A DNA stretch of 64,000 nt from Corallincola platygyrae. GTDB lineage: Bacteria > Pseudomonadota > Gammaproteobacteria > Enterobacterales > Neiellaceae. Both the position numbers and the translations under genes were made by a program. Shown one piece after another: positions 1 through 9,185 of this stretch (positions are counted from its first letter, which is position 1; every line of letters begins with the position of its first letter). The stretch covers positions 62,001 to 126,000 of the forward strand of contig NZ_BAABLI010000004.1 in assembly GCF_039544265.1 (NCBI RefSeq). Reading direction: 5' to 3'. Under the pieces are notes generated by a model. It made no database searches, had not been told where the DNA came from, and was given only the letters and a program-made list of their open reading frames with translations.

Positions 1-2
1 AC

Positions 3-57
3 CTGGGACGACCCAGAATTGAATCGGAGTGAAACTCAAAAAGCGGGACGACCCGCT
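3..57 (+). promoter_or_regulatory. Guanidine-II (mini-ykkC) riboswitch, two tandem ACGA-loop hairpins
   Basis: Two small hairpins lie in tandem. Hairpin 1 pairs CTGGG (3-7) with CCCAG (12-16). Hairpin 2 pairs GCGGG (43-47) with CCCGC (52-56), plus a possible A42-T57 pair. Both loops are ACGA and the linker is 26 nt. Paired hairpins with ACGR loops a few bases to a few dozen bases apart define the mini-ykkC or guanidine-II riboswitch, which binds guanidine and usually acts at translation initiation. The likely ribosome-binding AAGG (64-67) and ATG (78) of the carboxylase follow just downstream, so guanidine-dependent control of that operon is inferred. Confidence 0.92.
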
Positions 58-77
58 AGCGCTAAGGCTCATTGCAT

Positions 78-3000
78 ATGACAACCAATGTATTGATAGC
101 CAACCGTGGTGCCATTGCCACCCGAATTATTCGTACTCTCAAAGCCATGGGCCATAGAGCCATCGCTGTTTACGCGGAAGCAGACAAAGAGTCTCTGCAT
201 GTCAGCCAGGCGGATGAAGCCTATTCGCTGGGCGAGGGCGCGGCAGCCACCACTTACCTGGATCAGGACAAGCTATTCGAAATTGCGAAACAGGCCAACG
301 TCAACGCGATCCATCCCGGTTACGGCTTTTTGAGTGAAAACCCCGATTTTGTCAGGCGTTGTGAAGCCGAGGGTGTCGTGTTCCTTGGTCCGACACCAGA
401 ACAGATGAACGCCTTCGGCCTTAAACACAGCGCCCGAGAATTGGCTGCCGCCAACAAAGTCCCTTTGGTACCTGGTACGGATCTGCTGGCTGATCTTGAG
501 CAAGCGAAAACGGCGGCCGCTGAGATCGGCTATCCGATTATGCTCAAAAGTACCGCCGGTGGTGGCGGTATCGGAATGCAGTTATGCCGCTCTGAGCAGG
601 AGCTGGTTCAGGCGTTTGATTCGGTGATCCGACTGAGTCAAAACAACTTCGGCAATGCAGGCGTATTCCTGGAGAAGTTTATTGAAACTGCACGTCACGT
701 TGAGGTGCAGGTGTTTGGTGATGGCGAAGGCAATGTCGTCACTCTAGGGGCCCGCGACTGTTCGTTACAGCGCCGCAACCAGAAAGTGGTGGAAGAGACA
801 CCGCCCCCTTGTCTGTCAGCCGATACGCAGCAGGCGATGGAGTTAACCGCCAAGCGCTTAATGTCAGCGGTGAAATACCGTAGCGCGGGTACCGTCGAGT
901 ATATCTATGACGTCAGCAGCGGTGACTACTACTTCCTCGAAGTAAATACTCGCTTACAGGTAGAGCACGGTGTTACCGAAGCGATCTTCAATGTCGATCT
1001 GGTCAAGTGGATGATCCAGCTTGGCTTAGGCGAGTTACCAGCCATTGAGGCCCTGGCCAAAGATTTGACCCCTGAAGGCCATGCGGTGCAGGTAAGGGTG
1101 TACGCCGAAGACCCCAATAAAGATTTCCAACCTTGTGCAGGTTTGTTGAGTCAGGTGAGCTGGCCAGAAGCTTCTGATTTAACCGAGCCAGGAGATCCAG
1201 CAGCGAAAAAAACAGCAGCGCAAAAACCAGCGACACCAAAAAAAGCCCGCATCGATCATTGGATCCATGCTGGGCTGGAAGTGTCACCTTTCTTCGATCC
1301 CATGCTGGCAAAAGTCATTGTGCACGCGGATAACCGTGAGCAGGCGTTCGCAGACTTGGGCAAGGTGCTGGATAAAAGTCAGGTTTATGGCATCGAAACG
1401 AATTTGGGCTACCTCAAACAGGTACTGAGTGACGGAGACGTACGCGACGGCAAGGTCTGGACCGGCCTGTTAAACCAATTTGATTATCAGCCTCAGTCTA
1501 TCGATGTACTGGTCGCTGGCACGCAAACAACGATTCAAGACTACCCAGCACGTAAAGGTTATTGGGATATCGGTGTGCCACCATCAGGCCCGTTTGATAG
1601 CCGCTCGTTCCGTTTAGGCAACCAACTACTGGGCAACGCTGAAGATAGCGCAGGCTTGGAGATAACCCTTAGCGGACCGACCCTTAAGTTCAACACTGCC
1701 CGCCGTGTGGTGATCACTGGGGCCGTCATAGACGCCAAGCTGAATGGTGAGGCCGTGCCTATGTGGCAGGTGATCGAGGTCGCGGCAGGGCAAACGTTAA
1801 AGTTGGGCAAAATCGAATCGGGCAGTCGTAGTTACTTATTGGTGGATGGAGGCATCGATTGCCCTGATTATCTGGGCTCAAAATCGACATTTACCCTGGG
1901 TCAGTTTGGTGGGCACAGCGGTCGTGCGCTGCAAGCCGGTGATGTCTTGCATCTCAACCAGGCCGCTACGTCCGACATGCAGACTAACGCCATCACTCCT
2001 GCGATGATCCCAGACTCTCTTTGCCAAAAAGGAGAGCATGGTGAATGGACGCTACATGTGATTTACGGGCCACATGGTGCGCCAGACTTCTTTACTGACA
2101 AAGACATTCAAACTTTCTTTGATGCCGAGTGGGAAGTGCACTACAACTCCAGCCGTACCGGTATTCGACTGGTGGGGCCAAAACCAGAATGGGCGCGCCG
2201 TGATGGTGGCGAGGCGGGCATGCACCCCTCCAATATTCACGACAATGCCTATGCCATAGGTACCATCGACTTTACCGGGGATATGCCGGTGATCCTCGGT
2301 CCCGACGGCCCGTCACTGGGAGGCTTCGTCTGTCCGGCGACCGTCATTGCTGCTGATTTGTGGAAGCTGGGCCAGTTGCGGGCAGGAGATAAAGTGAAAT
2401 TTGTGCCCGTGTCGATGGCGCAGGCGGTTGCCGTCGAAAAAGCGCAGTTGGACGCGATAACAGCGCTCGAACCTATCTCTGTTGAGATGCAACCATACCT
2501 GCCAGAGACACCCGTTGTTAAAACGCTGAGTGAAGCTGAGGTCGGTATCGATGTGGTTTATCGCCCCAGTGGTGATAAATACCTGCTGGTGGAGTACGGG
2601 CCCTTGGTGCTGGATATCGAACTGCGCTTCCGTGTTCACGCGCTGATGTTATGGCTGCAGCAGCATTCGTTACCGGGCATTGAAGAGCTAACACCAGGTA
2701 TTCGCTCGTTGCAGGTGCATTATGATTCGCAGCAACTCTCTATTGATGCGCTACTCAATCACCTTGAGCAAGCTGAAAAGGCGATGGGTGATCTCGAGTC
2801 GATGGAGCTACCGTCTCGTGTCGTACATCTGCCCCTGAGTTGGGACGATGAAGCCTGTCGTCTGGCGATCGAAAAGTATATGAAGTCGGTGCGCCCGGAC
2901 GCGCCGTGGTGCCCCAGTAATATTGAATTTATTCGCCGTATTAATGGCCTCGAGTCGATCGAAGAGGTCAAGAAGATCGTCTTTGATGCCAGTTACTTAG

Positions 3001-3776
3001 TCATGGGGTTAGGCGATGTTTACTTGGGCGCTCCGGTGGCAACACCGCTTGACCCACGCCATCGACTGGTGACGACCAAATACAACCCGGCACGTACCTG
3101 GACTGCAGAAAACTCGGTCGGTATTGGTGGTGCTTACATGTGTGTGTACGGCATGGAGGGGCCCGGTGGTTACCAATTTGTTGGCCGTACCTGCCAGATG
3201 TGGAACCGATATTGGCAGCCAGAGAAACAGGATGCCAACTTCAGCAAACCCTGGTTGCTGCGCTTCTTCGATCAGATCCGCTTTTACCCTGTGTCAGCCG
3301 AAGATTTAGTAGAGATCCGCCAAGGGTTCCCGCAGGGGCGCTACCCACTCAAGATCGAACAGACCAGCTTTAGCCTCAAACAGTACAAACAGTTCTTGAG
3401 TGAAAACGCAGAGGATATCGATAGCTTTGTGTCATCACGAGACCAAGCATTTGATCAAGAACTGCAACGCTGGGAGGCGTCAGGCCAACTTCATTTTGAT
3501 GCCAGTCAGGCGCTTGCCTCTGATGACAATGAGGGCGAGCAGATGCCCGACAACTGCATCACGGTGGATAGCCATGTAGCAGGCAGTGTGTGGCAGCTAA
3601 TGGTCGAGCAGGGGCAACAGGTCGAGGAGGGGCAACCGCTGGCGATCCTCGAATCGATGAAGATGGAGATCCAGGTACTGGCACCCTCAGCCGGTAAGGT
3701 GCACTCGCTGCGTCGTGATCAGGGTGCACAGGTCAATGCCGGGCAGTCGCTGATCTGGCTGGAGGAGCAGGTATGA
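78..3776 (+). CDS. Biotin-dependent urea/guanidine carboxylase
   Basis: This 1232-residue, full-length enzyme belongs to the urea carboxylase family. It carries an N-terminal biotin carboxylase (about 1-460, ATP-grasp glycine loop TAGGGGIGM), a KipI/KipA-like carboxyltransferase (about 480-1100), and a C-terminal biotinyl domain with ESMKM; the biotinylated lysine is about K1195. It would carboxylate guanidine and/or urea with ATP and bicarbonate, feeding the next gene. The ATG at 78 is preferred over a TTG at 72 because AAGG sits 10 nt upstream. The riboswitch ahead argues for guanidine as the physiological substrate, since family members under ykkC-type control have been reassigned as guanidine carboxylases. 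An Ala/Lys/Pro-rich insert occupies about residues 365-392. Its stop overlaps the next start by 4 nt (ATGA). Confidence 0.95.
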   Translation: MTTNVLIANRGAIATRIIRTLKAMGHRAIAVYAEADKESLHVSQADEAYSLGEGAAATTYLDQDKLFEIAKQANVNAIHPGYGFLSENPDFVRRCEAEGVVFLGPTPEQMNAFGLKHSARELAAANKVPLVPGTDLLADLEQAKTAAAEIGYPIMLKSTAGGGGIGMQLCRSEQELVQAFDSVIRLSQNNFGNAGVFLEKFIETARHVEVQVFGDGEGNVVTLGARDCSLQRRNQKVVEETPPPCLSADTQQAMELTAKRLMSAVKYRSAGTVEYIYDVSSGDYYFLEVNTRLQVEHGVTEAIFNVDLVKWMIQLGLGELPAIEALAKDLTPEGHAVQVRVYAEDPNKDFQPCAGLLSQVSWPEASDLTEPGDPAAKKTAAQKPATPKKARIDHWIHAGLEVSPFFDPMLAKVIVHADNREQAFADLGKVLDKSQVYGIETNLGYLKQVLSDGDVRDGKVWTGLLNQFDYQPQSIDVLVAGTQTTIQDYPARKGYWDIGVPPSGPFDSRSFRLGNQLLGNAEDSAGLEITLSGPTLKFNTARRVVITGAVIDAKLNGEAVPMWQVIEVAAGQTLKLGKIESGSRSYLLVDGGIDCPDYLGSKSTFTLGQFGGHSGRALQAGDVLHLNQAATSDMQTNAITPAMIPDSLCQKGEHGEWTLHVIYGPHGAPDFFTDKDIQTFFDAEWEVHYNSSRTGIRLVGPKPEWARRDGGEAGMHPSNIHDNAYAIGTIDFTGDMPVILGPDGPSLGGFVCPATVIAADLWKLGQLRAGDKVKFVPVSMAQAVAVEKAQLDAITALEPISVEMQPYLPETPVVKTLSEAEVGIDVVYRPSGDKYLLVEYGPLVLDIELRFRVHALMLWLQQHSLPGIEELTPGIRSLQVHYDSQQLSIDALLNHLEQAEKAMGDLESMELPSRVVHLPLSWDDEACRLAIEKYMKSVRPDAPWCPSNIEFIRRINGLESIEEVKKIVFDASYLVMGLGDVYLGAPVATPLDPRHRLVTTKYNPARTWTAENSVGIGGAYMCVYGMEGPGGYQFVGRTCQMWNRYWQPEKQDANFSKPWLLRFFDQIRFYPVSAEDLVEIRQGFPQGRYPLKIEQTSFSLKQYKQFLSENAEDIDSFVSSRDQAFDQELQRWEASGQLHFDASQALASDDNEGEQMPDNCITVDSHVAGSVWQLMVEQGQQVEEGQPLAILESMKMEIQVLAPSAGKVHSLRRDQGAQVNAGQSLIWLEEQV

Positions 3777-5683
3777 GTGCGGTGAATGTGAATATTGGAA
3801 AAGAATCTGATTTTGGAAAAGAAAGTATGTCTGAGAAAGCTTTTGACTGGCAGCAACTGGATATCACCATTGCAGGCCTGCAGCGACATTACAAGCAGGG
3901 CGACTTTACTCCGTCAGAACTGGTTGCGTTTCTTTGCCAGCAGGATCAGGAAGATGTAAATAATATCTGGATTGAAAGGTTAAGCCCGGAACAGTTGGCG
4001 CCTTATGTAAGCGCTCTAAACTTGCGAGAGGCTGAATCGCTGCCCCTGTTTGGCGTGCCCTTTGCGGTTAAAGACAACATCGATCTGGGCGGGATAGACA
4101 CCACCGCCGCCTGTGAAGCGTTTCGGTATACCGCCGCCAAAGATGCCACTGTGGTCGCCCGGCTGATCGCAGCTGGGGCCATCCCCATGGGTAAAACCAA
4201 TATGGACCAGTTTGCTACCGGTTTGGTAGGAGCGCGTTCGCCTTGGGGTGAGGGCAAAAATGCGTTCAATTCGGAGTATATCTCGGGCGGCTCAAGTTCA
4301 GGCTCAGCAGTGGCAACCGCCAAGGGTTTGGTGAGTTTTGCTTTGGGTACCGATACCGCAGGCTCGGGCCGGGTTCCGGCTGCATTTAATAATCTGATAG
4401 GCCTCAAACCCAGTCGCGGCTTGTTGAGCTGTGAAGGTGTTGTTCCGGCCTGTAAAAGTCTGGACTGCGTATCTGTGTTTGCCTTGACGGTTGATGACGC
4501 CAATACCGTACTCGCCGCCGCTGAAGGGTTTGACGAAGGGGATTGTTATAGCCGTGCTAATCCATTCGACAACAGCGCACGCAGCTATGGTGCCATCACC
4601 GAACCACAAACCGTCGCCATCCCATTGCCAGAACAGCTGGCGTTCTTCGGCGATGAGCAGGCCGAACAATTGTTTCATCAAGCAGTAGGGCAGTTTAAAG
4701 CGTTAGGACATCAGGTAATTGAGGTGGATGTCGAACCACTGCTGACCGCGGCTAAATTGCTTTATGAAGGTCCCTGGGTGGCAGAGCGCTACTTGGCAAC
4801 TGAAGCCTTGTTTGAACAATCGCCAGAGGCCATGTTGCCGGTGATCCAAACCATTATTGGTGGAGGCTCAAAACCCACTGCCGCCGATGGCTTTAAGGCG
4901 ATGTACAAACTACAGGCCTGTCGTCAGCGGGCAGATACGCTGATAAAAAGTTTTGATGCGCTACTGATGCCGACAGCGCCAACTTGTTACACCATCGAGC
5001 AAGTGAATCAGGATCCCATCACGCTTAACAGCCAAATAGGCACCTACACCAACTTTGTTAACCTGCTGGATATGGCGGCGATTGCGGTGCCTGCAGGTTT
5101 TCTGCCCAGTGGCGTCGGGTTCGGTGTCACGCTGCTTGGCCCAGCATTCAGCGACCGCTACCTGCTGAGCCTGGCCAATCAGTATTGTCAGCAGGTTAAG
5201 CTACCGCTGGGCGCAACAGGGTGTGCACTAGCCGATAGTCAGCTTAAGCAATCTGTAGCATCTGACACCGTTGAGCTGGTGGTATGCGGCGCTCATTTGA
5301 CGGGGATGCCACTGAACTGGCAACTGACAGAGCGCGGTGCAATTAAGCTGCGCGAAGACAAAACCTCTGACAACTATCGTTTGTTTGCCATGAGCGATGG
5401 TCGTCCAGCGTTAGTAAGGGATGAATCAGGCGCAATCTCTCGTATGGATGCAGGTGAGGGCGAAAGTCAGTCGATTTTGGTCGAGGTGTGGCAGATTGCG
5501 AAGTCTGAGCTTGGCAGTTTTGTTGCGGCGATCCCGGCACCGTTGGGGATCGGTAAAGTCGAGTTGGCCGATGGTGGTTGGTACACCAGTTTTATAGCTG
5601 AATCTCGGGCTATAAATGGCGCCAAAGAGATCACTCAGCTGGGTGGTTGGCGAGCCTATCAATCAGAGCTAGCGGTTAGCTAA
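3773..5683 (+). CDS. atzF: Allophanate hydrolase
   Basis: Hydrolyses allophanate, the product of urea carboxylase, to ammonia and CO2. The 636 residues comprise an amidase-signature domain and a C-terminal allophanate-hydrolase domain (about 485-636, beginning VVCGAHLTGMPL). The Ser-cisSer-Lys triad is visible as K100 in GVPFAVKDN, the serine cluster at 174-176 in SGGSSSGS, and the nucleophile S198 in GTDTAGSGR. The start at 3773 has a strong GGAGGAG site ending 5 nt upstream and overlaps the carboxylase stop, implying translational coupling; an internal ATG at 3827 is a weaker alternative. No carboxyguanidine deiminase genes (cgiAB) are present between or just after these genes, so how guanidine would reach allophanate here is not answered by the window. 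Confidence 0.95.
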   Translation: MSAVNVNIGKESDFGKESMSEKAFDWQQLDITIAGLQRHYKQGDFTPSELVAFLCQQDQEDVNNIWIERLSPEQLAPYVSALNLREAESLPLFGVPFAVKDNIDLGGIDTTAACEAFRYTAAKDATVVARLIAAGAIPMGKTNMDQFATGLVGARSPWGEGKNAFNSEYISGGSSSGSAVATAKGLVSFALGTDTAGSGRVPAAFNNLIGLKPSRGLLSCEGVVPACKSLDCVSVFALTVDDANTVLAAAEGFDEGDCYSRANPFDNSARSYGAITEPQTVAIPLPEQLAFFGDEQAEQLFHQAVGQFKALGHQVIEVDVEPLLTAAKLLYEGPWVAERYLATEALFEQSPEAMLPVIQTIIGGGSKPTAADGFKAMYKLQACRQRADTLIKSFDALLMPTAPTCYTIEQVNQDPITLNSQIGTYTNFVNLLDMAAIAVPAGFLPSGVGFGVTLLGPAFSDRYLLSLANQYCQQVKLPLGATGCALADSQLKQSVASDTVELVVCGAHLTGMPLNWQLTERGAIKLREDKTSDNYRLFAMSDGRPALVRDESGAISRMDAGEGESQSILVEVWQIAKSELGSFVAAIPAPLGIGKVELADGGWYTSFIAESRAINGAKEITQLGGWRAYQSELAVS

Positions 5684-5708
5684 AGTGGTTTTGCCAGATC
5701 AGAGCACT

Positions 5709-5743
5709 AGCGCTCAATATTGCAATTCGTGATATTGAGCGCT
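5709..5743 (+). terminator. Perfect 12-bp hairpin after atzF
   Basis: AGCGCTCAATAT (5709-5720) and ATATTGAGCGCT (5732-5743) are perfect inverted copies around an 11-nt loop, 25 nt past the atzF stop. No T-tract follows, so this is either a Rho-assisted 3' end or an mRNA-stabilising hairpin. The remaining bases to 5953 are AT-rich and probably hold the promoter of the next gene, but I see no convincing -35/-10 pair. Confidence 0.55.
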
Positions 5744-5953
5744 TGCGTCTGCCAACAGAACCACGATTGAATTCAAAATCTTCACTTCAATATCTCAACC
5801 ATTTGACGTGTTTTTAACCTTAAAAAAACCTTATTTTTACGTCTGATTTTTTATTGCGCGTTTGATCTAATTTATTGATTTATTTCTGTTAAATGAGTTT
5901 TTTGCTGTTGATAATTCGCCCGGATAAAGCCCATAGAATTAGCGACAGATACC

Positions 5954-6667
5954 ATGAAAAAAATTGCAGTAATTTCCCTTATTCCACTCTCTATATTAGT
6001 TAATGGATGTGGCAGCAGTAGTGACGATGATTATGGTCCCAGAGACCTGCAGATTAACTTTATTCTGCCCGACACGTTGCAACTGCTGGACCAGACTACG
6101 GATCTTGATGGGAATGTCATCGCGCCTCTATGGACTGACAATGGCTATAAACATTTCATCCATGTAGTGGGTTACACCGTGTGTGCCGAGGATGATCATG
6201 AAAAGCAGTGTTTCGAAGATGTGATACTTGAGGACAGTTCCGTGGTGTTTGAGGACGTTGAAGGGAAAGTAACCGTCTCAGCCTTCCACCCTTTTGATAG
6301 TGAAACCTCGGTGTTTGCGTACACCGTCGGTGGTGAGGGAACGGCCGGTGCAGCACTGGAAGAAGCGAACATGCGCTTGGCCAACCAACTCTGGTCGTTT
6401 GTTACCATAGATAACAGCAACGAAATCGCCGATACACCCACTGTGCGTGAGTTGGGGACGGAAGATGAACAAGGGCTGCAGAAAGTGTTCAGTGGTGGCA
6501 AAGACTACTACTTCGCTTACTTCCAACAAGATGTCACGCTAAAGGTGCCTCTTTACAGCGGCGTGGATGCGGAGCAAACCATCATGAATCCTGAGGTTGA
6601 GCACCACTATCGGTTTTATGTGTCTGAGGCGAACAGCAGTGAATTTGAGTTAAACCACGCTGACTAG
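5954..6667 (+). CDS. Hypothetical lipoprotein
   Basis: A 237-residue predicted lipoprotein: signal peptide with hydrophobic core and lipobox LVNGC (Cys19), followed by a Ser/Asp-rich tether (SSSDDD). The mature part is acidic, with no motif I recognise. It is probably anchored in the outer membrane facing the periplasm. It stands alone, with its own AT-rich upstream region. Function unknown. Confidence 0.8.
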   Translation: MKKIAVISLIPLSILVNGCGSSSDDDYGPRDLQINFILPDTLQLLDQTTDLDGNVIAPLWTDNGYKHFIHVVGYTVCAEDDHEKQCFEDVILEDSSVVFEDVEGKVTVSAFHPFDSETSVFAYTVGGEGTAGAALEEANMRLANQLWSFVTIDNSNEIADTPTVRELGTEDEQGLQKVFSGGKDYYFAYFQQDVTLKVPLYSGVDAEQTIMNPEVEHHYRFYVSEANSSEFELNHAD

Positions 6668-6787
6668 ACCTACTTTTTTGTCCCTACAGTAAACCTATGG
6701 CTGATGGCAATAATCCGCTTTATTGTCATCAGCGCTGCTAAGCTCAATGTTGATTCTTATGCTCAGTTATTTATGTCAGGAGCCTCT

Positions 6788-7318
6788 ATGTTCAGCAATA
6801 AGCTTAAAGCCGGTGCAGAGTTTCCCTCTTTGGTTGTTCCCTGCCGTAGGCGTGGTGAAGCCGATATCTCCAAGCCTGAAGAGCCAGCCACCTGGCGCAT
6901 GATTGTGGTGTACCGAGGCCGCCACTGCCCGTTGTGTACCCGCTACCTGAATGAGTTGGAGGGCTATGTCGATCGACTCAATGCCATCGATGTTGATTTG
7001 GCGGTGGTATCTGGGGACAGCGAAGCCCAACTGCGTGAACATATGAGCCGACTGGATGTGACCTTTCCCATCTATCACGGCTTAAGTATTCAGCAGATGG
7101 AGTCTCTAGGGCTGTACATATCCCATCCCAGATCGGAGCAGGAAACTGACCATCCTTTCCCTGAGCCGGGCCTGTTTGTGATTAACGAAAAAGGTACGCT
7201 CCAGGTCGTCGATATCTCCAACAACCCTTTTGTGCGACCAAATCTGGAGTCACTGGTATCCGGACTGGAGTGGATACGCAAGAACGATTATCCGATCCGA
7301 GGGACCTATCCTGACTAA
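6788..7318 (+). CDS. Peroxiredoxin-like protein (AhpC/TSA fold)
   Basis: A thioredoxin-fold protein of 176 residues. The AhpC/TSA-type core contains GRHCPLC, a CxxC at the position of the peroxidatic cysteine, followed by a helix and the strand DLAVVSGDS typical of peroxiredoxins. Likely role: thiol-dependent peroxide reduction or thiol-disulfide exchange in the cytoplasm. The start at 6788 is chosen because GGAG lies 5 nt upstream; an upstream in-frame ATG at 6704 would add 28 residues without family character. The exact subfamily is uncertain. Confidence 0.8.
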   Translation: MFSNKLKAGAEFPSLVVPCRRRGEADISKPEEPATWRMIVVYRGRHCPLCTRYLNELEGYVDRLNAIDVDLAVVSGDSEAQLREHMSRLDVTFPIYHGLSIQQMESLGLYISHPRSEQETDHPFPEPGLFVINEKGTLQVVDISNNPFVRPNLESLVSGLEWIRKNDYPIRGTYPD

Positions 7319-7348
7319 ATACAAGATGAGTTTGTTGGGTGAGGAGAC

Positions 7349-7378
7349 AAAAGGGCCAAGCATCTTTTCACTTGGCCC
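7349..7378 (-). terminator. Terminator between convergent genes
   Basis: GGGCCAAG (7353-7360) pairs with CTTGGCCC (7371-7378) around a 10-nt loop. On the minus strand the hairpin is followed by TTTTG, so it mainly serves the minus-strand gene ending at 7407, but its place between two convergent stops suggests use in both directions. Confidence 0.75.
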
Positions 7379-7406
7379 AACAGATCTATATGCTAGCTGT
7401 TTTTGG

Positions 7407-8270
7407 TTATGCTGATTTTCTTTTTAACCCAAACAGCGCAAATCCTAACAAAGCGAGAGAGGGGGTGACTGGCACATCCCTGTTCGGCGGATAGTGATTG
7501 TCATTCCACTCTGAATTGAGCAGGTCGACGTTGCTATATGTTGCACTGTATCCGCGTTGGTTATTAACACACTCTAAATTGTACGGACCATAGCTTCGGC
7601 ATATACGTTCACTAAAATCCACCGACTGACGAGCAAGAATATTTTGTACCGGAACCTCATCTAAAGAATCTACCAAGTTACGTAATTCCCATTCGTAAGG
7701 GTAGAGTAGGTCACTATTTAGATTGGAAAGATCGAACTCAATTGAATGCATTATCTCAACTTCAACTTCTGTTGACTCCCAGTCATCTGCCGCGAATTCT
7801 TCCAAATGAAAGTGAGTGCCACGGTTAATAATCTTTAAATCTAGATACCGATGCTGAGATGGATTTTCAGGCCGGGTTTCTAAACCATAAAAATTAACCG
7901 AATAGGATATATCCGCGCTGTTTTGAAAAACCAGAGGATATTGATTGAGGTGCTCAGGAAGGAAGGCAAAAAGTTCATTGGTTAATGGAAACTCTGAAGC
8001 TGACATTTCCACATCAAAGCGGCTCATATGATACTGTGAATTTCCCCAGTCTACGAATGAGTATTCAAAATCGTTTATCTCTGTAATTTCAAACGATACA
8101 TCTTTACTCTTTTCAGGAACGAGATGCCAATCTTCCGAGAAGTCAGGGGAGACTTGGACTTCTTGAATAGCGCCTGGTGAGTGTAAAGTTAAATCAATTA
8201 CGCCAGCCATGGTTGATGGTGAGAGCAGTGCGTATACGAGTGAGCCGGCGGTAAGCAGTTTTGTCTTCAT
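7407..8270 (-). CDS. Secreted protein with PEP-CTERM-like C-terminal sorting signal
   Basis: A 287-residue exported protein. It has an N-terminal signal peptide (MKTKLLTAGSLVYALL, cleavage probably after STMA) and a C-terminal tail of the form VPVTPSLALLGFALFGLKRK: proline motif, short hydrophobic segment, basic end. This tripartite tail resembles PEP-CTERM/exosortase-type sorting signals. The start at 8270 is chosen because AGGA lies 8 nt upstream; a TTG at 8291 and an ATG at 8279 are also in frame. The mature domain is rich in Asp/Glu/Ser and is not recognised. Probably surface-associated; function unknown. Confidence 0.75.
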   Translation of the reverse strand: MKTKLLTAGSLVYALLSPSTMAGVIDLTLHSPGAIQEVQVSPDFSEDWHLVPEKSKDVSFEITEINDFEYSFVDWGNSQYHMSRFDVEMSASEFPLTNELFAFLPEHLNQYPLVFQNSADISYSVNFYGLETRPENPSQHRYLDLKIINRGTHFHLEEFAADDWESTEVEVEIMHSIEFDLSNLNSDLLYPYEWELRNLVDSLDEVPVQNILARQSVDFSERICRSYGPYNLECVNNQRGYSATYSNVDLLNSEWNDNHYPPNRDVPVTPSLALLGFALFGLKRKSA

Positions 8271-8461
8271 ATCCTTCATCCTAATGCGCAACCCCTTGTT
8301 GCTAGGTGGTTAAGCTATCAATAGACAGCTAGTGCCGTATTTTCAATGCAAAAGATAAGTTAGTCAAAGCTATTTTACTGTCATTGATATGCCGCATCTA
8401 TCTAAAACATTTGAGGTTTTATCAAAGACTACAGCTTGTTTAGATATCGATTGTTTGCTTT

Positions 8462-9154
8462 TTAGGACAATGTTCTTGAAATCGCCGCTTCCGCATGAAT
8501 CTTAGTGGTGTCATATAGCGGCACTTGCGTGTCCTGCTGGCTAACCAATAGAGCAATCTCTGTGCACCCAAGGATCACCGCCTGAGCGCCTTGCGCGTAT
8601 AGGTCATCAATGATCTGCAGGTATTGCTGACGAGACTGCTCTTTGATTTGTCCGAGGCATAACTCCTGATAGATCACCTGGTGGATCAGCTCCTGCTGAG
8701 TCTCAGTGGGTACGACGACTTCGATATCGAACTTGTCCTGTAATCGGCCTTTATAGAAATCTTGTTCCATCGTAAAACGGGTGCCTAACAGACCAACCTT
8801 GGTTTTGCCATCCGCAAGCAGTGTCTCTGCGGTGGCGTCAGCGATATGCAGGATCGGGATGTTGATGGTCGCCTGGATCTGCTCCGCTACCTTGTGCATG
8901 GTATTGGTACAGATCAGCAGGAAGTCTGCTCCACCCGCTTCGACAGCCCTGGCAGCGTCAGATAACAGCGCAGCAGTTTTGTCCCATTCGCCCTTATGTT
9001 GAAGCTTTTCTATCTCATCAAAATCGACACTGTACAGGCAGATCTTGGCTGAGTGCAGCCCACCCAAAGATTGTTTAATTCCTTCATTAATCGCTTTGTA
9101 GTAGCTGGCGGTCGACTCCCAGCTCATACCGCCCAGTAGGCCAATGGTTTTCAT
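8462..9154 (-). CDS. ygeA: Broad-specificity amino-acid racemase, YgeA/aspartate racemase family
   Basis: A 230-residue PLP-independent amino-acid racemase closely matching E. coli YgeA in sequence and length. The N-terminus MKTIGLLGGMSWEST is characteristic. The two catalytic cysteines are visible as C82 in LLICTNTMH and C197 in ILGCTEIALL. It interconverts L- and D-amino acids in the cytoplasm, supplying D-amino acids for peptidoglycan or signalling. It lies just downstream of the HPP-family gene on the same strand, 31 bp apart, so they may be co-transcribed. Confidence 0.9.
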   Translation of the reverse strand: MKTIGLLGGMSWESTASYYKAINEGIKQSLGGLHSAKICLYSVDFDEIEKLQHKGEWDKTAALLSDAARAVEAGGADFLLICTNTMHKVAEQIQATINIPILHIADATAETLLADGKTKVGLLGTRFTMEQDFYKGRLQDKFDIEVVVPTETQQELIHQVIYQELCLGQIKEQSRQQYLQIIDDLYAQGAQAVILGCTEIALLVSQQDTQVPLYDTTKIHAEAAISRTLS

Positions 9155-9185
9155 ATCTTTTGTGCTTGCAGTGTCTGATGGGTCA

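Noticed and set aside
4003..4503. 166-residue minus-strand frame inside atzF
   Set aside because: Low-complexity shadow of the amidase domain; no supporting signal.
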